From contig BPQB01000014.1 of the NCBI GenBank assembly GCA_019973155.2, positions 550,469 through 614,468 on the forward strand: a stretch of DNA of 64,000 nucleotides, written 5' to 3'. This document shows positions 11,090-23,607 of this stretch, piece after piece; the stretch's first letter is position 1; every line of letters starts with the position of its first letter. The notes under the pieces were generated by a model. It had not been told where the DNA came from and ran no database searches. It saw nothing but the letters and a program-made list of their open reading frames with translations. The stretch comes from Phanerochaete sordida. Lineage: Eukaryota > Basidiomycota > Agaricomycetes > Polyporales > Phanerochaetaceae. The position numbers and the translations under genes are program-made.

Positions 11090-12588
11090 CTAAAACACAA
11101 GAATTTTGGTTCTATACTTACCAGTGGAATGAGTAGCGACGGAAGATGAGAGACCGAACAGACGGTCAATGGCCTGTCCAACTCTAGCAAATGGCCCAAG
11201 ATGGGCCCTTGAAGGTCTGCTCCCATCGCGATTGGTGTACTCCCTCACCAAGGAGCAATAATGTTCGTTCGAGGTACTGCGAACGGGCGCCGTCTTATTT
11301 GCCAGCTGCTGCATTTCTTGTTCCATGTGTGCAAGTGCTTCCTGGATTTGAGGCATCCTGACGGCCGCTCTCTCTCTTTCTACCGCGTATTCGTCAAAAG
11401 CATACCGCGCGCGGCGGTATTCCAAGCGGCTCTCAACTAAGTGTTTGACCATCTCGAGCTGTTTCTCATGAAGCTCTGTTTGTAACGTTGCACTTTGAGA
11501 TCGGCAGCGGCTCGCTGTTCCGCGTACTCTCGGGATATTCGATCGCGGTCGCGTGTGGTCTTCTCTAGGGCACGCAGAAGGTCTTGGCGGACGTGCTCAA
11601 GTTCTTTCTCCAAGGACATGTCTCTCTTCAGAAACATGTCATCGATGTCAGTTTGAAGTTGCGTGAGTTGGTCCACGTAGCTCTCCTGGAGTGTCGAAAG
11701 CCTGCGGACAAGCTCCATACCCGCGGCTGTTTCCGTAATGCTCTTGCCTTCTTCGACGAGCTCGCGCTGGATTCGTAGGATACGTGGTTTCTTGTCGGTA
11801 AACCGCTCCACTACCGAAAGCGCGCCAGCCTGCATGCCATCGTGACGGAGCATGATTGCGCCTCCTTGGATTATAGACGCAAACAGGAGATTGTCTGTGG
11901 ACAGTTGACGTTCTCGCTCCGCGTCGCGAGCAAGGTCCACCTCGCTCCAGAATGTTGTGACGATTGCGACATTGGTGAGAGTCTCGTCGCCACACAGCTT
12001 GCGGAACATGTTAAAGTTGCGAAGAGAGATGCCACCGACACGGTAGTCGGAGATACGGTGCATGTATATGACTCCATTGAGCTTGTATCCGGCCTGGTAC
12101 CTTTACTACAAGTCAATTACATGTCTGCGCACGGTAAAATATACGTACGAAGCAGACAGATATACCGCAATCATCGTGAGGATGTCTGTCTCTGAGACAA
12201 TGGTATCATCGAAGCCGGGAGTATCGATGAGGGTCACGAGCTTTCCCAGGAGTGGGAAGCTACAGCTAGTCTCGACTTTCGATGTGCAGGATCGCAGACC
12301 ATCGCCCACTCTGAGATTGGAGCCGCTCAAGAGGTTGATGAACTAGCCGCAGTCAGCTCGTATACTGTAGGCGAGTCCCTTCAGCATACCGTTGATTTCC
12401 CGGTGCCCGAGGCACCCATCACACTAACGACAACATCGGTCAAGTTGAGCGACAGGTAGCCGATAATGAACGTACGCGATTACGACTTCTTCCAGTTCGC
12501 TCCCGTCGCGAGCCTCTGCAAGCTGTTCAGACACTTGCAGCTCGTTGCCTTCTGCATGCTGGACGTCTTGATGTGTCTCGTGGAGCAT
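11090..12588 (-). pseudogene. AIG1-like GTPase, copy E, frameshifted in the coiled coil
   Basis: Exons: 12588-12476, 12423-12390 (34 nt), 12342-12149 (194 nt) and 12100 onwards. The P-loop is GASGTGKST, G3 is DTPGFDDT and the G4 position reads VTTFW. The start at 12588 gives an acidic, Gln-rich N-terminus ending ELEEVVIA. The frame of exon 4 stops at 11437. The natural continuation (LQTELHEKQLEMVKH, then a long heptad region and the tail VGQAIDRLFGL) is in another frame from about 11490 to 11090. The shift equals loss of one base or gain of two, and no intron fits between the frames. It is either a recent frameshift or a sequencing error in an otherwise complete gene. It is convergent with copy D. 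Confidence 0.75.
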
Positions 12589-13343
12589 TGTTGAGAGGTG
12601 AAGATATGAGTTCCTGGACGCAGTGGGCAAACTGCACTGACAAAATACCTGGAGGTCTTATCAATGATAAGAATATTGAGTTCGATCGGAATGGCTACAC
12701 AGGGCTCCAAATTTCTTCGTCGTTCGATGAGCTGCACGTTTGCCTTAGGTGAGAAAGATGTGATACGAGAAGATGGTGTTGTTCTCAGGGCGATGTACAG
12801 ATTTTTCGTGCCCTCTTATCAGCGCAGACATCATTAGGACAGAACAGAGCTCTTGAGAATTCAATCAGCCTTTAAATTTTGGCTGGATACACATAGCAAA
12901 CAACGACTAGTCAAAATCCGGGGAAAGTGGCCATGGCATGTGTAATTGTGCCAAAAGAAAAAAAGCCGCGACGCGAACGCCGCCTTCTGAGGTTCACTAG
13001 CTGATGCTGGAGGGCGTGGATAGGTCGCCGCTGCCGTGGTAATTTGGCCTTCGTCTGAAGGTCGGCTGCATCGTCCTAGTCAGTGCTAGGTGCGAAGGCG
13101 TGCGATCTGTCATGGCTAGACGCGAGACGTCGTGGTGTGGAGGCAAGCGCGGTACGCACGTCCTAAGGGGTCTACGCGCAGATCTGCACGCGGCACGCGC
13201 CTGCTCGTGGGCGTCACGCACGCAGCGAACGAGGTCGCGTGTCTCGGCAACCGCGAACCTTCGATAGCAACACGTTGAATTGCGAACCAAACAGGCCGAC
13301 ATTGAGTCCTATATCTGAAGCTGTAGAAAAGACGAAGGTCACA
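12589..13343. other. Intergenic, no supported gene
   Basis: Lies between GTPase copies E and F, both on the minus strand. I see no coding pattern. The DNA just downstream of copy F does not resemble that downstream of its inverted twin at 59760, so the duplication seems to end at the stop codon. Confidence 0.5.
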
Positions 13344-14746
13344 TCAGAAGCCAAAGACAGAGTCGATGGCTCTCCCAATACTCCCAAACAGCCCGCCGCG
13401 CGACCGCTGCCTCCTGAGATCCGCCAGCTGACGGCTCATGTTCTCCCGCTCGCGTGCGTGCAGCGCGCGGTTGTTCGCCATCTCCTCCGAGAGCTGCGTG
13501 ATCTGGAGCTGTCGCTCCGCGCGCGCGGCCTTCTCCTGCGCGAGGTCCTCCTGGATCTGCGCGACGCGCTCGTCCGCCTTCGCCTTCTCCTCTGCGAACT
13601 CGCGCGACAGGCGGTCGCGGTCGCCCTCGATCTTCTGTATGTTCTGCAGGAGCTCGCCGCGCACGCTCTCGAGCTCCGCGCGCGTCTGCTCGTCCTTCTC
13701 CGCGAGCGCCGCCTCCATCTCGCGCTGGATCTCCGCGAGCTGCGCGACGTGCTGTGCGCGCAGCGCCGCGAGCTCGCGGTCGAGCTCGACGCCCGCCGCC
13801 GTGTCCGCGATGTCCTTGTGCTCGTCGACGAGCTCGCGCTGTATCGCGAGCGTGCGCGGCGTGTTCTGCGCGACGTGCGCGAGCACCGCCTGCGCGCCCG
13901 CGAGCGTGCCGTCGTGCCGCAGCAGCGTCGCGCCGCCGTTGATCACGGGCGCGAAGAGCAGCGGGTCCGTGCGCAGCTCGCGTTCGCGCGCGGCGCCGCG
14001 CTCGGGTGTGACCTCGCTCCACATGTTCGTGACGAGCGCGACGTTACGGAGCGTTTCGTCGCCGCAGAGCTTGCGGAACATGCTGAAGTTGCGCCGCGAG
14101 ACGCCGCCAACGCGGAAATCTGAGATGCGATGCATGTAGATGATCCCGCTCAGCTTGCGGCCCGTCTCGTATCTGCGGCGGGGCTCAGTGGGTGCGCGCG
14201 TGGGGACGGGCGGGGACAACGTACGTGGAGGAGAGGTACACCGCGATCATCTTGAGGATGTCTGTGTCCGACACGGTCGTGTCGTCGAAGCCGGGGGTGT
14301 CGACCAAAGTAATGAGCTTCCCGTACAACTCGAATGTGTTGGCCGTTTCGACCTTGGTGGTGCAGGACTTGAGGCCCTCGCCGACGGCGAGGTCGGAGTC
14401 GCTCAGCAGGTTGGTAAACTGTCTGAAATTCGATAAAACGTTATCGCTGTGATAAGTTAGGACGAACCGTAGACTTTCCAGAACCTGTGGCACCCATTAC
14501 ACTGCATTATTGGTGAGTCACTGCGAGATATTCACAGCAGCCAAAGTCGACATACGCGATGAGGATCTCCTCAGGTTCTCTGGACGGCATTTGGCTCCTT
14601 GGGGCCCCACCTCCGGCATACTGGGACAAGGACGACTGCTGGCTTTGCAAGTATTGCGGAGGAGGCTGGTACCTATCGCGGTCGTTCATCGCTGACGACG
14701 CGAACGGCTGCGGGGACGGCATGGAGCGAGGACCGTGGGCAGCCAT
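13344..14746 (-). CDS. AIG1-like P-loop GTPase with coiled coil, copy F (intact)
   Basis: Predicted GTPase of 415 aa; exons 14746-14556, 14501-14468, 14418-14225 and 14172-13344. Residues 1-63 are a Pro/Gln/Ser-rich leader with QPPPQYLQSQQ, ending REPEEILIA. GATGSGKST lies at 67-75, a candidate G2 threonine near 95, DTPGFDDT at 115-122, the signature HRISDFRVGG at 154-163, and VTNMW at 187-191, with no T/NKxD. From about 250 to 400 it is a long Arg/Glu/Ala-rich coiled coil, and it ends GLFGSIGRAIDSVFGF. The start was chosen because it aligns with the only possible start of the twin at 58357, although an ATG 26 codons upstream is also open. Exon 4 has extreme third-position GC. It is a very close relative of copy G, with the same exon lengths throughout. 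Confidence 0.88.
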
Positions 14747-14780
14747 GGTGAGGGTGGAGCGAGTCCTTGAGATGCGGGTT

Positions 14781-14806
14781 CGACGTCTGCGCAGGGGTGT
14801 ATATGT
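14781..14806 (-). promoter_or_regulatory. Putative core promoter of GTPase F
   Basis: A TATA-like ATACATATAC followed by CTGCGCAGACGTC sits about 35-60 bases before the chosen start. The same block (TACATAAATACC plus CTGCGCAGACGTC) is kept at 58296-58321 before copy G. Conservation between the two non-coding flanks is the only support. Confidence 0.4.
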
Positions 14807-14887
14807 ATCCTGCGCGTCGCGCACGCAGGCTGAAAGCGTCGGGGAAGATCGCCTTCTATCGTACGCTGAGTCGTCCTGACGGAATCC

Positions 14888-15265
14888 GCATGTAGGGCAA
14901 GAATGACAACGCGCGGCATTGAGACGTCAACGGAAGATGCTAAGACTTCGCGGAAAGCATCGCATAGCGGCCATGGTCCGCTCCCTGCCCTGCGAGATAC
15001 TTGGATTGGCCATGTCCGGGCTGTGAGCGTCGCCAGGTGAATATTAGGTTTTATTCGTTTTCCACAGCCTGAGAGCGCATGTAGGGCACGAAGGACATCG
15101 CGCATCACCCAGATGTCAACAGGAAATGCTGAGACTTCGCGTGCAGCTTCGTATCGCAGCCACAGCCCGCTTCTTGTCCTGCAAGGTACTCGGATTGGCC
15201 ATGTCTGGGCTGTGAACATCGTCAGGAGGTTATTAGGTTTCATTCATCTTCCACAGGGCGTAGCC
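14888..15265. repeat. Two tandem 189-bp units upstream of GTPase F
   Basis: Units begin at 14888 and 15077 with GCATGTAGGGCA and contain the shared words TTGGCCATGTC, GGGCTGTGA and TTAGGTTT. A single further unit occurs in inverted orientation near 58025-58215, upstream of copy G. They lie in non-coding DNA; open frames across them are short. Confidence 0.75.
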
Positions 15266-15831
15266 TCGCGCACCGATGTTCTCGCAGAACACGCTGCGTG
15301 TCATATCGATACGCAACGCACGCTTCATATCATGGACGGGACCGCAAGCTTCGGGCCCCAATCCCGCGCCAGCGTGTACAGCACGCGTGCCGTTCCGCCG
15401 TCCTGGCTGTGCTCATCTCGTCCGCATGTCTAGTCGTCGCAGAGCGTTCCGAGGACCGCACCGCGAGGGACAGCGAGGCAGAGCTGTGGACATCGAAGGG
15501 ATGGAGATCGCGCAGAGCGTGAACTTGGTCTTCTGCAGCCCCGCAGGCGCAGTGGAAGCGCCGGATCAGGTGCGCCCATCCCGCTTAGTTCGTGTACTAG
15601 CTCTGACCTCGACGACTTGCCTTGAGTACTGAGGCTCGACGCCTGAGCAGCTGCGACGTCGCTGCACAGTCTGGACCCTTGGGTTGCGTCTGCCAGCGCT
15701 CAGCTTGGAAGCCTGCAGCAAAAGGCTGCAGGGGCTCGCCGGAGCACCGACGCGCTTGCATCGTCCCGTGCCACGATACATATATACAGCGAAGTGGACA
15801 TTGGTTTCGATCTCTTCGTGTGTATGTCTTA

Positions 15832-16955
15832 TCAGATCGTCCTCTGCGCAAAGCAGCTTCAGCGAATCATGCAAGACGGTCGCAGGTTTAAGCGTACCGG
15901 GACCTGTTCCCAATCGTTCAACGCCTTCGTCAAGCGGTCGGTGTAGGCTCTTTTGCAGTAGTAGCATCTGATGCTCCTTCCAACGTTCGTGAAAGTGACA
16001 TCCATGGACGTCGGCGTCAGCTCTGGCAAAGTGTCAGCGTGCTGGATCAACCATCCCAAGCCCGACGCACCTGGCCGCGCATCCCAAATGAGATGTCCGG
16101 AAGTCAACAGCCACGCATTCGCAACCCGTTCCTGCGCATCCGAGTCGCATCCGAGCACGGGCTGAGGGTGCGGGAGGGGCGGGGCGGCGAGGACCGCCCG
16201 GAGGGCCGCGACGCGTCGCATCTGCAGCGCGAGCAGCCGGTGCAGGTACAGCGGCCCCATGCGCGCGGTGCACGCGTCGGGGATCGCGTCGAGTTTCGTG
16301 CTGAGCAGGTGCGGCGCGGCCTGCTGCGCGAGCGCGTACAGGTCGTGCTCGCCCGCGAGCGTGTACACGAAGAGCGGCGCGCTGGGGACGCGCGCGACTA
16401 GGTGCGCGAAGAGCGGGGTCCCCGGCGCGATGTGCGCCGCGAGCGGCACCCCGCGTGCGTGCAGGCCCGCGCACGCCCCGGCGAGCGCATCGAGACAGGG
16501 CTCGAACTGCGTGCACGGCAGGCCGTAGAGTGTGTGCACCATCACGTTCACCGTGTGCCTGTCTTCGCGCATGGCGATCATCGTGAGGTGACCGTCGTCT
16601 GCGCTGTCGCCACCCAGCGTTGCGTCGGGCAGAGGGTGGCTGAAACTGTTCGTGGAGTGCTGGCGGAGAACGCTGGAGGCGACGTAGAAGAACACGTGGT
16701 CCGACGACAGCAGCACTGTGTCTGCTCGACCAGGCAGGAGGTTGGCGCTAGGATGGAAGACGTTCGAGACAGCGACAACTTGTTCTTCGTCCCTCGCTCT
16801 CTGCTCGTCGCCCCCTTCTCTCGTCTCTTCGATTGGCTAGGATGGCACGTTTCATTGGACGTGAGAGCTTCCCGAGATGAATATATCATGCCACGTACTG
16901 TACTGGCGCGTGCTGCCAGCTGACCATTGTCGCTAGTTCCTGACGCCTCAGACAT
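15832..16955 (-). CDS. BTB/POZ-type protein, BTB1
   Basis: Predicted 335 aa, exons 16955-16899, 16836-15898 and 15843-15832. Introns are 62 nt (GTACGT donor) and 54 nt. The first exon encodes MSEASGTSDN. The second opens acidic and reaches a BTB-like core (VLLSSDHVFFYVASSVLR, then VNVMVHTLYGL), then an alpha-helical region with the conserved words YLHRLLALQMRR and a tail with a cysteine pair (CYYCKRAYTDRLTKAL). The last exon is only 12 nt and encodes R-T-I-stop, as in BTB2. By family knowledge, BTB domains mediate dimerisation and often recruit substrates to cullin-3 ubiquitin ligases; whether this one does is inference. It lies between the duplicated GTPase and F-box genes. No counterpart is present at the matching place in the right block, where the two BTB genes lie beyond the F-box gene. 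Confidence 0.75.
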
Positions 16956-18729
16956 GAGTGCAATTCTTGGCGTTTGGCACGGAACTGTACCCTGTCAAGT
17001 GTCGCTGGCGTCGTAGAGATGGTGGTGTAGGAGATAGCGACGTAGCGCGCTGAAGCCTGGGTAGAAACTCTTTCAGCAGGGCCCAATCTGGTCCGGAACA
17101 CGTGCAACCTACGGGTTCAGGAGTATCTTACCAGAGTGGTATCTGAAAAGTTGGCACATCGCTGCCAGGCTGCTTCTACCACAGTTCAACTTGGATTGCT
17201 ACGGTACTCGGAGGCCTGCGGTCACAGCAGTCTGCCGTGGAGGTCGCCGTCGTACATCGCGGGGGCGGGATTATGACGTAGACGGCAGGAGTCGATGCCG
17301 CGCAGAGCTCTCGTGGTCGCGGGGCACCGCTGGATACCACGGCTGGGATCCTCCTGCACGTCGCAAGCGGGCTGCACCAGACCTAGATGAGCACAACGGC
17401 GGTAAGCATGCCACAATGATGCGATGGAATACGCGGGCGCACCTCGGATCTCCGCGTGTCAAAGCCAAGCTGCTGCGTCGGCGTCGCCCGAGGCGCATGC
17501 AAATCCTCGAGACGTGGGGGATCCGAGTATGACGGTCGTCGGTAAGCCCGCAAGACAGGCGGCGCCCCACGCAATGACGGCACCGCGCGTATCTGCGGCC
17601 GCCTCCCTGGTGCGCCTCGCGTCCGCGCGACGCGGCGCAGGCCAGCGTCGCCACGGTCTACGTCAGTCATGACGCCGGCGCCAGCCGACTTGTCGTCCGC
17701 TCCCAGCTCTCGCTGAGGCTCGTTCCGTCCGCTGTGGGCGCTCGCACCACACGCCCCTCACTTCGCTTCGATTCTGCACGGGCGATCTCGCCAGGCGCGT
17801 CGTTAGCAGCGAACAAGTGCATCGTACCCAATGGCAGAGCAAGCGGACATCTCGCTGCGTGTGGCGGCAGCCTACTAAGCCAGACCCCTCCGCGAGTGCG
17901 GGCGCTTCGCGAGACCGCCCTTGCCGTCGTGCACGCGAGCGAGCGACGACAGCTATTGCGTTCCAGCCAGCAGCAGCAGCGCGACGACCGCTACCGTATG
18001 CAGTCAGCGGCCCCACCACGCCCCCCCCCGTCCGTCGGCGCCAGCGCGCGGTCCGCGGCTGCGGCTGCGGCTGTCGGCGGCGCGGACAGCAGCGGGGAGG
18101 GGGGCTAGCGGCCGGGTGCTGCAGGCGGGTGCAGGCGGGGCCGGGTCGATGTTGCGCAGGACGGCTGCTTTCGCGCGGGTGCGCCGTGTGATGCGGCACC
18201 GGCGTCTGTAGAGCTTGGAGACGCATATGTCGTCGCGTTGCTGCAGCCGTCGTTGTGTTCGTGGAGGATGTCCTGTGTGGCCTGGAGGCTGCCCGGACGA
18301 TGGCGCGTTCGCTGTCGTGAGCTCGTCCTCGAGAGCAGGCCGGGCGCCGGGGCATCACCCAGCACGAATATGCGAAAAGGCGGCCACCGTCGTGTACAGG
18401 CACGTCCGCTTTGGGCGGCGCCAGTGACATGACGAGCACGGGGCGGTATCGTGGAGGGTGGGGGCCCATATTGGCCCGGTTCGCGGGTCGAAGAAAGGGC
18501 ATCAGGGACTCAGCAAGGTCGTGTTGGCGGAGACGCACCTCAAGGGCCTAGAGCTGTGGGGGAGGCGGTCTCTCCAGCGATGGAGAGGCGTAGAGTTCAC
18601 GGGCTCATGCTGGAACATGTCGGGCACGGTCGACTGTCCTGCGTCTGCCGTTGTTGTCCCCTGTCTCTGCATTCTGTCCCTATCGACCCTTCCGTGCCGG
18701 TTCGTGGCCTGATTGCGGTTCCAGCCGGG
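16956..18729. other. GC-rich intergenic stretch
   Basis: Long overlapping open frames exist on both strands because of high GC content, but none has a recognisable domain or credible exon structure. The plus strand is C-rich to about 18050 and then G-rich to about 18600. I see no gene. Confidence 0.45.
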
Positions 18730-18935
18730 TTATAACGGTTGCTGGGCCTGCCGAGGAGTGCTTGCAGTGCAGAATATCTGCTAGTGTGGATGGACGATGC
18801 CGGCGAAGGTGGAAAACAGGTGTTTGACTCGGCTGCGGCGGGGCTGGAAGTGTAGTTCAATATGCGATGGTATGGAGTGGCCGGAGTCTTCCGCCTACCT
18901 GGCGCGTGCGCCCTGCCTCACCTCCCTCTTTTTCG

Positions 18936-19229
18936 CTACACCCTCTCCTTCCGACATTCACGGTGGTACATCGCGATAGTGCTCTCAACATTTTCTGCCG
19001 TGCCCCAAGGTTCATCGAGGTTCATGGTGTCCTCTAATCCTTCTAGCCTTGAAGCATAATCCGTCCGAAAACCATCGAGTTGCGATCGTCTTCCGCCGAC
19101 CGGCATGTTATCTTCCGAGGCCCATGGATGGACCTCAACATATAGAAGCCCCGTTCTGTGGGGACAATTTAGCGATGCTGCAGTGAGTGACCAAGCATTG
19201 GTTCTGAACCTACCGGTACGAGCGCACAT
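18936..19229 (-). other. Duplicated segment with a possible small gene
   Basis: A 97-codon minus-strand frame is divergent from the F-box gene 110 bases away. It contains ordered-looking words (DYASRLEGLEDTMNL, GTAENVEST) but no known domain. A 58-nt GT-AG intron near its start would switch to a different, shorter frame. The related segment at 54230-54600 has stops in the matching frame. Either this copy is a small gene whose twin decayed, or both are conserved non-coding or promoter DNA of the F-box gene. Confidence 0.3.
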
Positions 19230-19340
19230 CTTCCTCTATCGCAGCGCCATCTTGCCGCTGTGCTCCCTCGTCTGATACAAAGCTGAAGACCTCAAGTACC
19301 ACCTCAAGCGTCAGCCTACATCAATAACAGATCCCATGAC

Positions 19341-20593
19341 ATGCCTCCTACCATCTCTCCCATCCCTGGCGAGGCCGACATCCTCAGCGAGGGTCAGTCC
19401 TCGACCGCAAGAGACGACCTCTTCCCTCCCGAGCTGGTCGACATGTTCCTCGGGTACGCCGTAGACGACAAGGACCTTCCAACTTTGAAGGCTGCGTCCC
19501 TTGTCTGCCGCTCCTGGTGGGCCCTCAGCTGCCCATACATCTTCCGCCGCGTGGTCGTCATCAGCGAAAGCAGCCTCGAAGGGCTCGCGGGCTTCCTCGA
19601 GCCCGACCAGGGCGCGCATCGATACATCTCCACGCTCGCCATCCACCCCCGCCCGACCGAGCCGTTCGGCCCTGCGCACTGGGTCGACGACGTGCCAGCA
19701 AAGCTCGCCGCGATGGGCCCGCGGCTGCGCGTGCTTGAGCTCGTGCAGCTAAACGAGCACGACACGCACCTCGGCGCGGGCTTCGTGCGCGGCCTCGCCG
19801 GCTTCGCGGCCGTCGACAGCCTCACGCTCCACGAGTGCTCCATGACCCCACCGCTGCTGCGCGCCCTCCTCTCTGCGCCCCCCGCGCTGCGCACCGTCAC
19901 CGTCCGGTCCCTGATCACGACGCAGGTCGGCACCGGCGCCGTCCTGCCCTGCCTCCGCAGCCCGGCCCTCCGCTCGCTCGAGGTGCGCCCGACGGCCGGA
20001 TACACCAGCAGCGCAGAGAACATCCTCCCGTGGATCGCGACGACGGCGACCGCGCAATCGCTCCGCGCTCTGAGATTGACGGTGCGCATCTCCGAGTCCG
20101 TCGGGGTGGGCCAGTTTGTGTTAGCGGTCGGTGAACGCCTCGAGGAGCTCGAGCTCGAGCTCGAGCCGTTCCTTGATCTACCGCTGGAGACCGCAGGTGA
20201 GTCTTTGGTCGCACAAGACACTCTTGATACTGGCCTGACCAAACTCCAGTGATGAAGCAGAACATCGTCATCGCGTCCTGCACGCAGCTGCGCTCGTTCG
20301 CCGTCTACGACGCCGACGTGCTGTCGCCTGCGGTCGTCGGGTTCATCAACGAGCTAAATTCCCAACGTCTGGAGACAATTTCGCTCAAGGTTACAAGCGA
20401 CGTCACCGATCCTGCGCTGCTGCCGGACCTGTCTTCGCTCGCCGCATCGCTCAGCGAACGGCGGCTGAGCTCGCTGAAAGCGGTCTGTATCGGCTACCAC
20501 GGCCCCCTCGCCATCGACGTAGCCCAAAAGAAGTTCGAGGTGTCTCTTGCTGCGCTCCACGCTAGAAAGATTCTTGCCGTGTACGCTGCTTGA
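19341..20593 (+). CDS. F-box protein with LRR-like region, FBX1
   Basis: Predicted 399 aa from exons 19341-20196 and 20250-20593, split by a 53-nt phase-1 intron. The F-box is near the N-terminus (DDLFPPELVDMFL, then LVCRSWWALSCPYIFRRVVV). The rest alternates Leu-rich segments with short loops (LRVLELVQL, LRTVTVRSL, LRALRLTV), as in the divergent LRR-like repeats of basidiomycete F-box proteins. The acidic patch LEELELELEPFL precedes the intron. By family knowledge the F-box binds Skp1 in an SCF ubiquitin ligase and the repeat region binds the target; the target is unknown. The inverted paralogue at 52831-54112 keeps the same intron in the same phase, which supports the model. Confidence 0.8.
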
Positions 20594-20849
20594 AAGGATA
20601 CGAAAATTGTGAGTATCGTGGTTGCTGAGCATGTTCCGAACTGACTATTTTATGTATCCTTAGGCGCGACTCTTCATATGCCCATAATAATATTCTCTCC
20701 TCTGATTAGTTCTGTCCGTGTAGTCTGGCAGAAGGAATGGCTTGTCCGCCATAACCAGAGAACGGATGAGTCTTCTGCGTCAAATGGTAATGCAGTTCTC
20801 CCATTGTCCCCTTGATATTGGCCCCGCTAGAAAGGTGTATCTTTAAGAC

Positions 20850-21692
20850 GTGCAACACAGCATACCCCATGAGCTGTACGGGCCCTGCTGGCCCATAGAT
20901 GCGGTTGCGATGCTGGAGAGTAAGACTTTCGTGGCGCACTCTCAAGCTGAAGATCTGCAGGCGGGAATATCTGCTCGAGCCGCGCCTGGAAGATACAAAA
21001 TATCAGGCTTTACTCGACATGATTGCACGCATACGTACCTGGCGAAGACGCGTGGTGCGTCAATTTTGTTGTTGGATGGGCTCACCCGACGCCCGGAGGG
21101 TCAGACAGACGATCCTCACCCGCCGGTTGAGTCTTGCGACTCTGCAACGACTAGGCTCGACACCACGCGCCTGCTCGCCGGCGTCACGTACGAGGCCGTG
21201 CGCCTCGACGACAGCGAGCTGCGACGCTGCCTGCGCGGGCGCGTTCGGCTCATCGACGAGAACACGGCCGTCATGCAGATGTTCCTCGAGTCCCTCGTGC
21301 GCCCCGCGGACTTCGCCGGCGCGCAGTGCGCGCGGGCGGCGCGGTGCCGGATCGCGGTGCAGCGTCTCGCGCTCGCGGCGGCCGAGGGGCACCTGTTCGC
21401 GGCGCCGTTCCCACTGGACACGACGCACGATTGGCTGGAGGGCCGGTACGCGCAGAGCCCGGAGTCGAGGCCGTGCCAGACGTGCCACCAGGCCCTGCTC
21501 GAGACTATCGACGGACGGACGGAGGCGACTTGGCGAAAGCTTGGGGAGATCTTTGGGGTCGCGCCAGGGCCTACTGACAGCCGCGATAGCGAGACACGAT
21601 TTAAATTGTTTCGTGGTACGTCCAGCAGCGTGTTCACAGGTTCTGCTGACAAGGAGGAGGAATCCGAAGATGAGAGCGGCTCAGCGGGGTGA
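20850..21692 (+). CDS. BTB-tail-like ORF downstream of FBX1
   Basis: An open frame of up to 280 codons whose structure I cannot settle. The second half (from about 21180) looks coding. It has DDSELRRCLRGR, a helical Ala/Arg-rich region, and then CQTCHQALLETIDGRTEATWRKLGEIFGV, a cysteine pair followed by a Trp-x-x-Leu stretch of the kind seen at the C-terminus of many basidiomycete BTB proteins. It ends in a Glu/Ser-rich tail. The first part (MQHSIPHELYGP, AVAMLESK) is related to the right-hand segment at 52317-52755. Another frame there (EYLLEPRLEDTKYQALLDMIARI) also looks coding, so introns are likely and the true start is unknown. No BTB core is visible upstream. It may be a truncated gene. 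Confidence 0.4.
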   Translation: MQHSIPHELYGPCWPIDAVAMLESKTFVAHSQAEDLQAGISARAAPGRYKISGFTRHDCTHTYLAKTRGASILLLDGLTRRPEGQTDDPHPPVESCDSATTRLDTTRLLAGVTYEAVRLDDSELRRCLRGRVRLIDENTAVMQMFLESLVRPADFAGAQCARAARCRIAVQRLALAAAEGHLFAAPFPLDTTHDWLEGRYAQSPESRPCQTCHQALLETIDGRTEATWRKLGEIFGVAPGPTDSRDSETRFKLFRGTSSSVFTGSADKEEESEDESGSAG

Positions 21693-21830
21693 AGCGCGTA
21701 ACTTACTTTTGTTTGACAAGTACCGTATCAGGGCATGTTGCCGCGTAAATAGTTTTTGCAATTGCCGCACTTCGCGCGCGTTCCCCAAACGTACGACGGG
21801 TGTCTGGTCTCTCCTGGACCTGCACGTCGC

Positions 21831-23607
<1,777 letters not shown>

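Larger units (their letters stand above)
13344..15600 (-). repeat. Inverted duplication, left arm 1 (GTPase F and its upstream DNA)
   Basis: Matches 57660-59759 in opposite orientation. It covers the whole GTPase gene, its promoter and about 0.85 kb of upstream non-coding DNA. Similarity is highest in the coding exons and remains visible by eye in the non-coding part. Confidence 0.8.
18730..21060 (+). repeat. Inverted duplication, left arm 2 (F-box region)
   Basis: Corresponds in inverted orientation to about 52320-54730. It includes the small conserved segment at 18850-19230, the F-box gene and the 5' part of the following ORF. Similarity fades towards both ends, so the limits are approximate. 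Confidence 0.75.

Noticed and set aside
12997..13302. Minus-strand 101-codon frame after GTPase F
   Set aside because: Arg/Thr-rich without motifs; probably 3' flank.
13438..14139. Long plus-strand open frames opposite GTPase F (and minus-strand ones opposite G)
   Set aside because: They mirror the GC-rich third positions of the real exon 4 and show only Arg/Ala/Ser-rich low complexity without domains.
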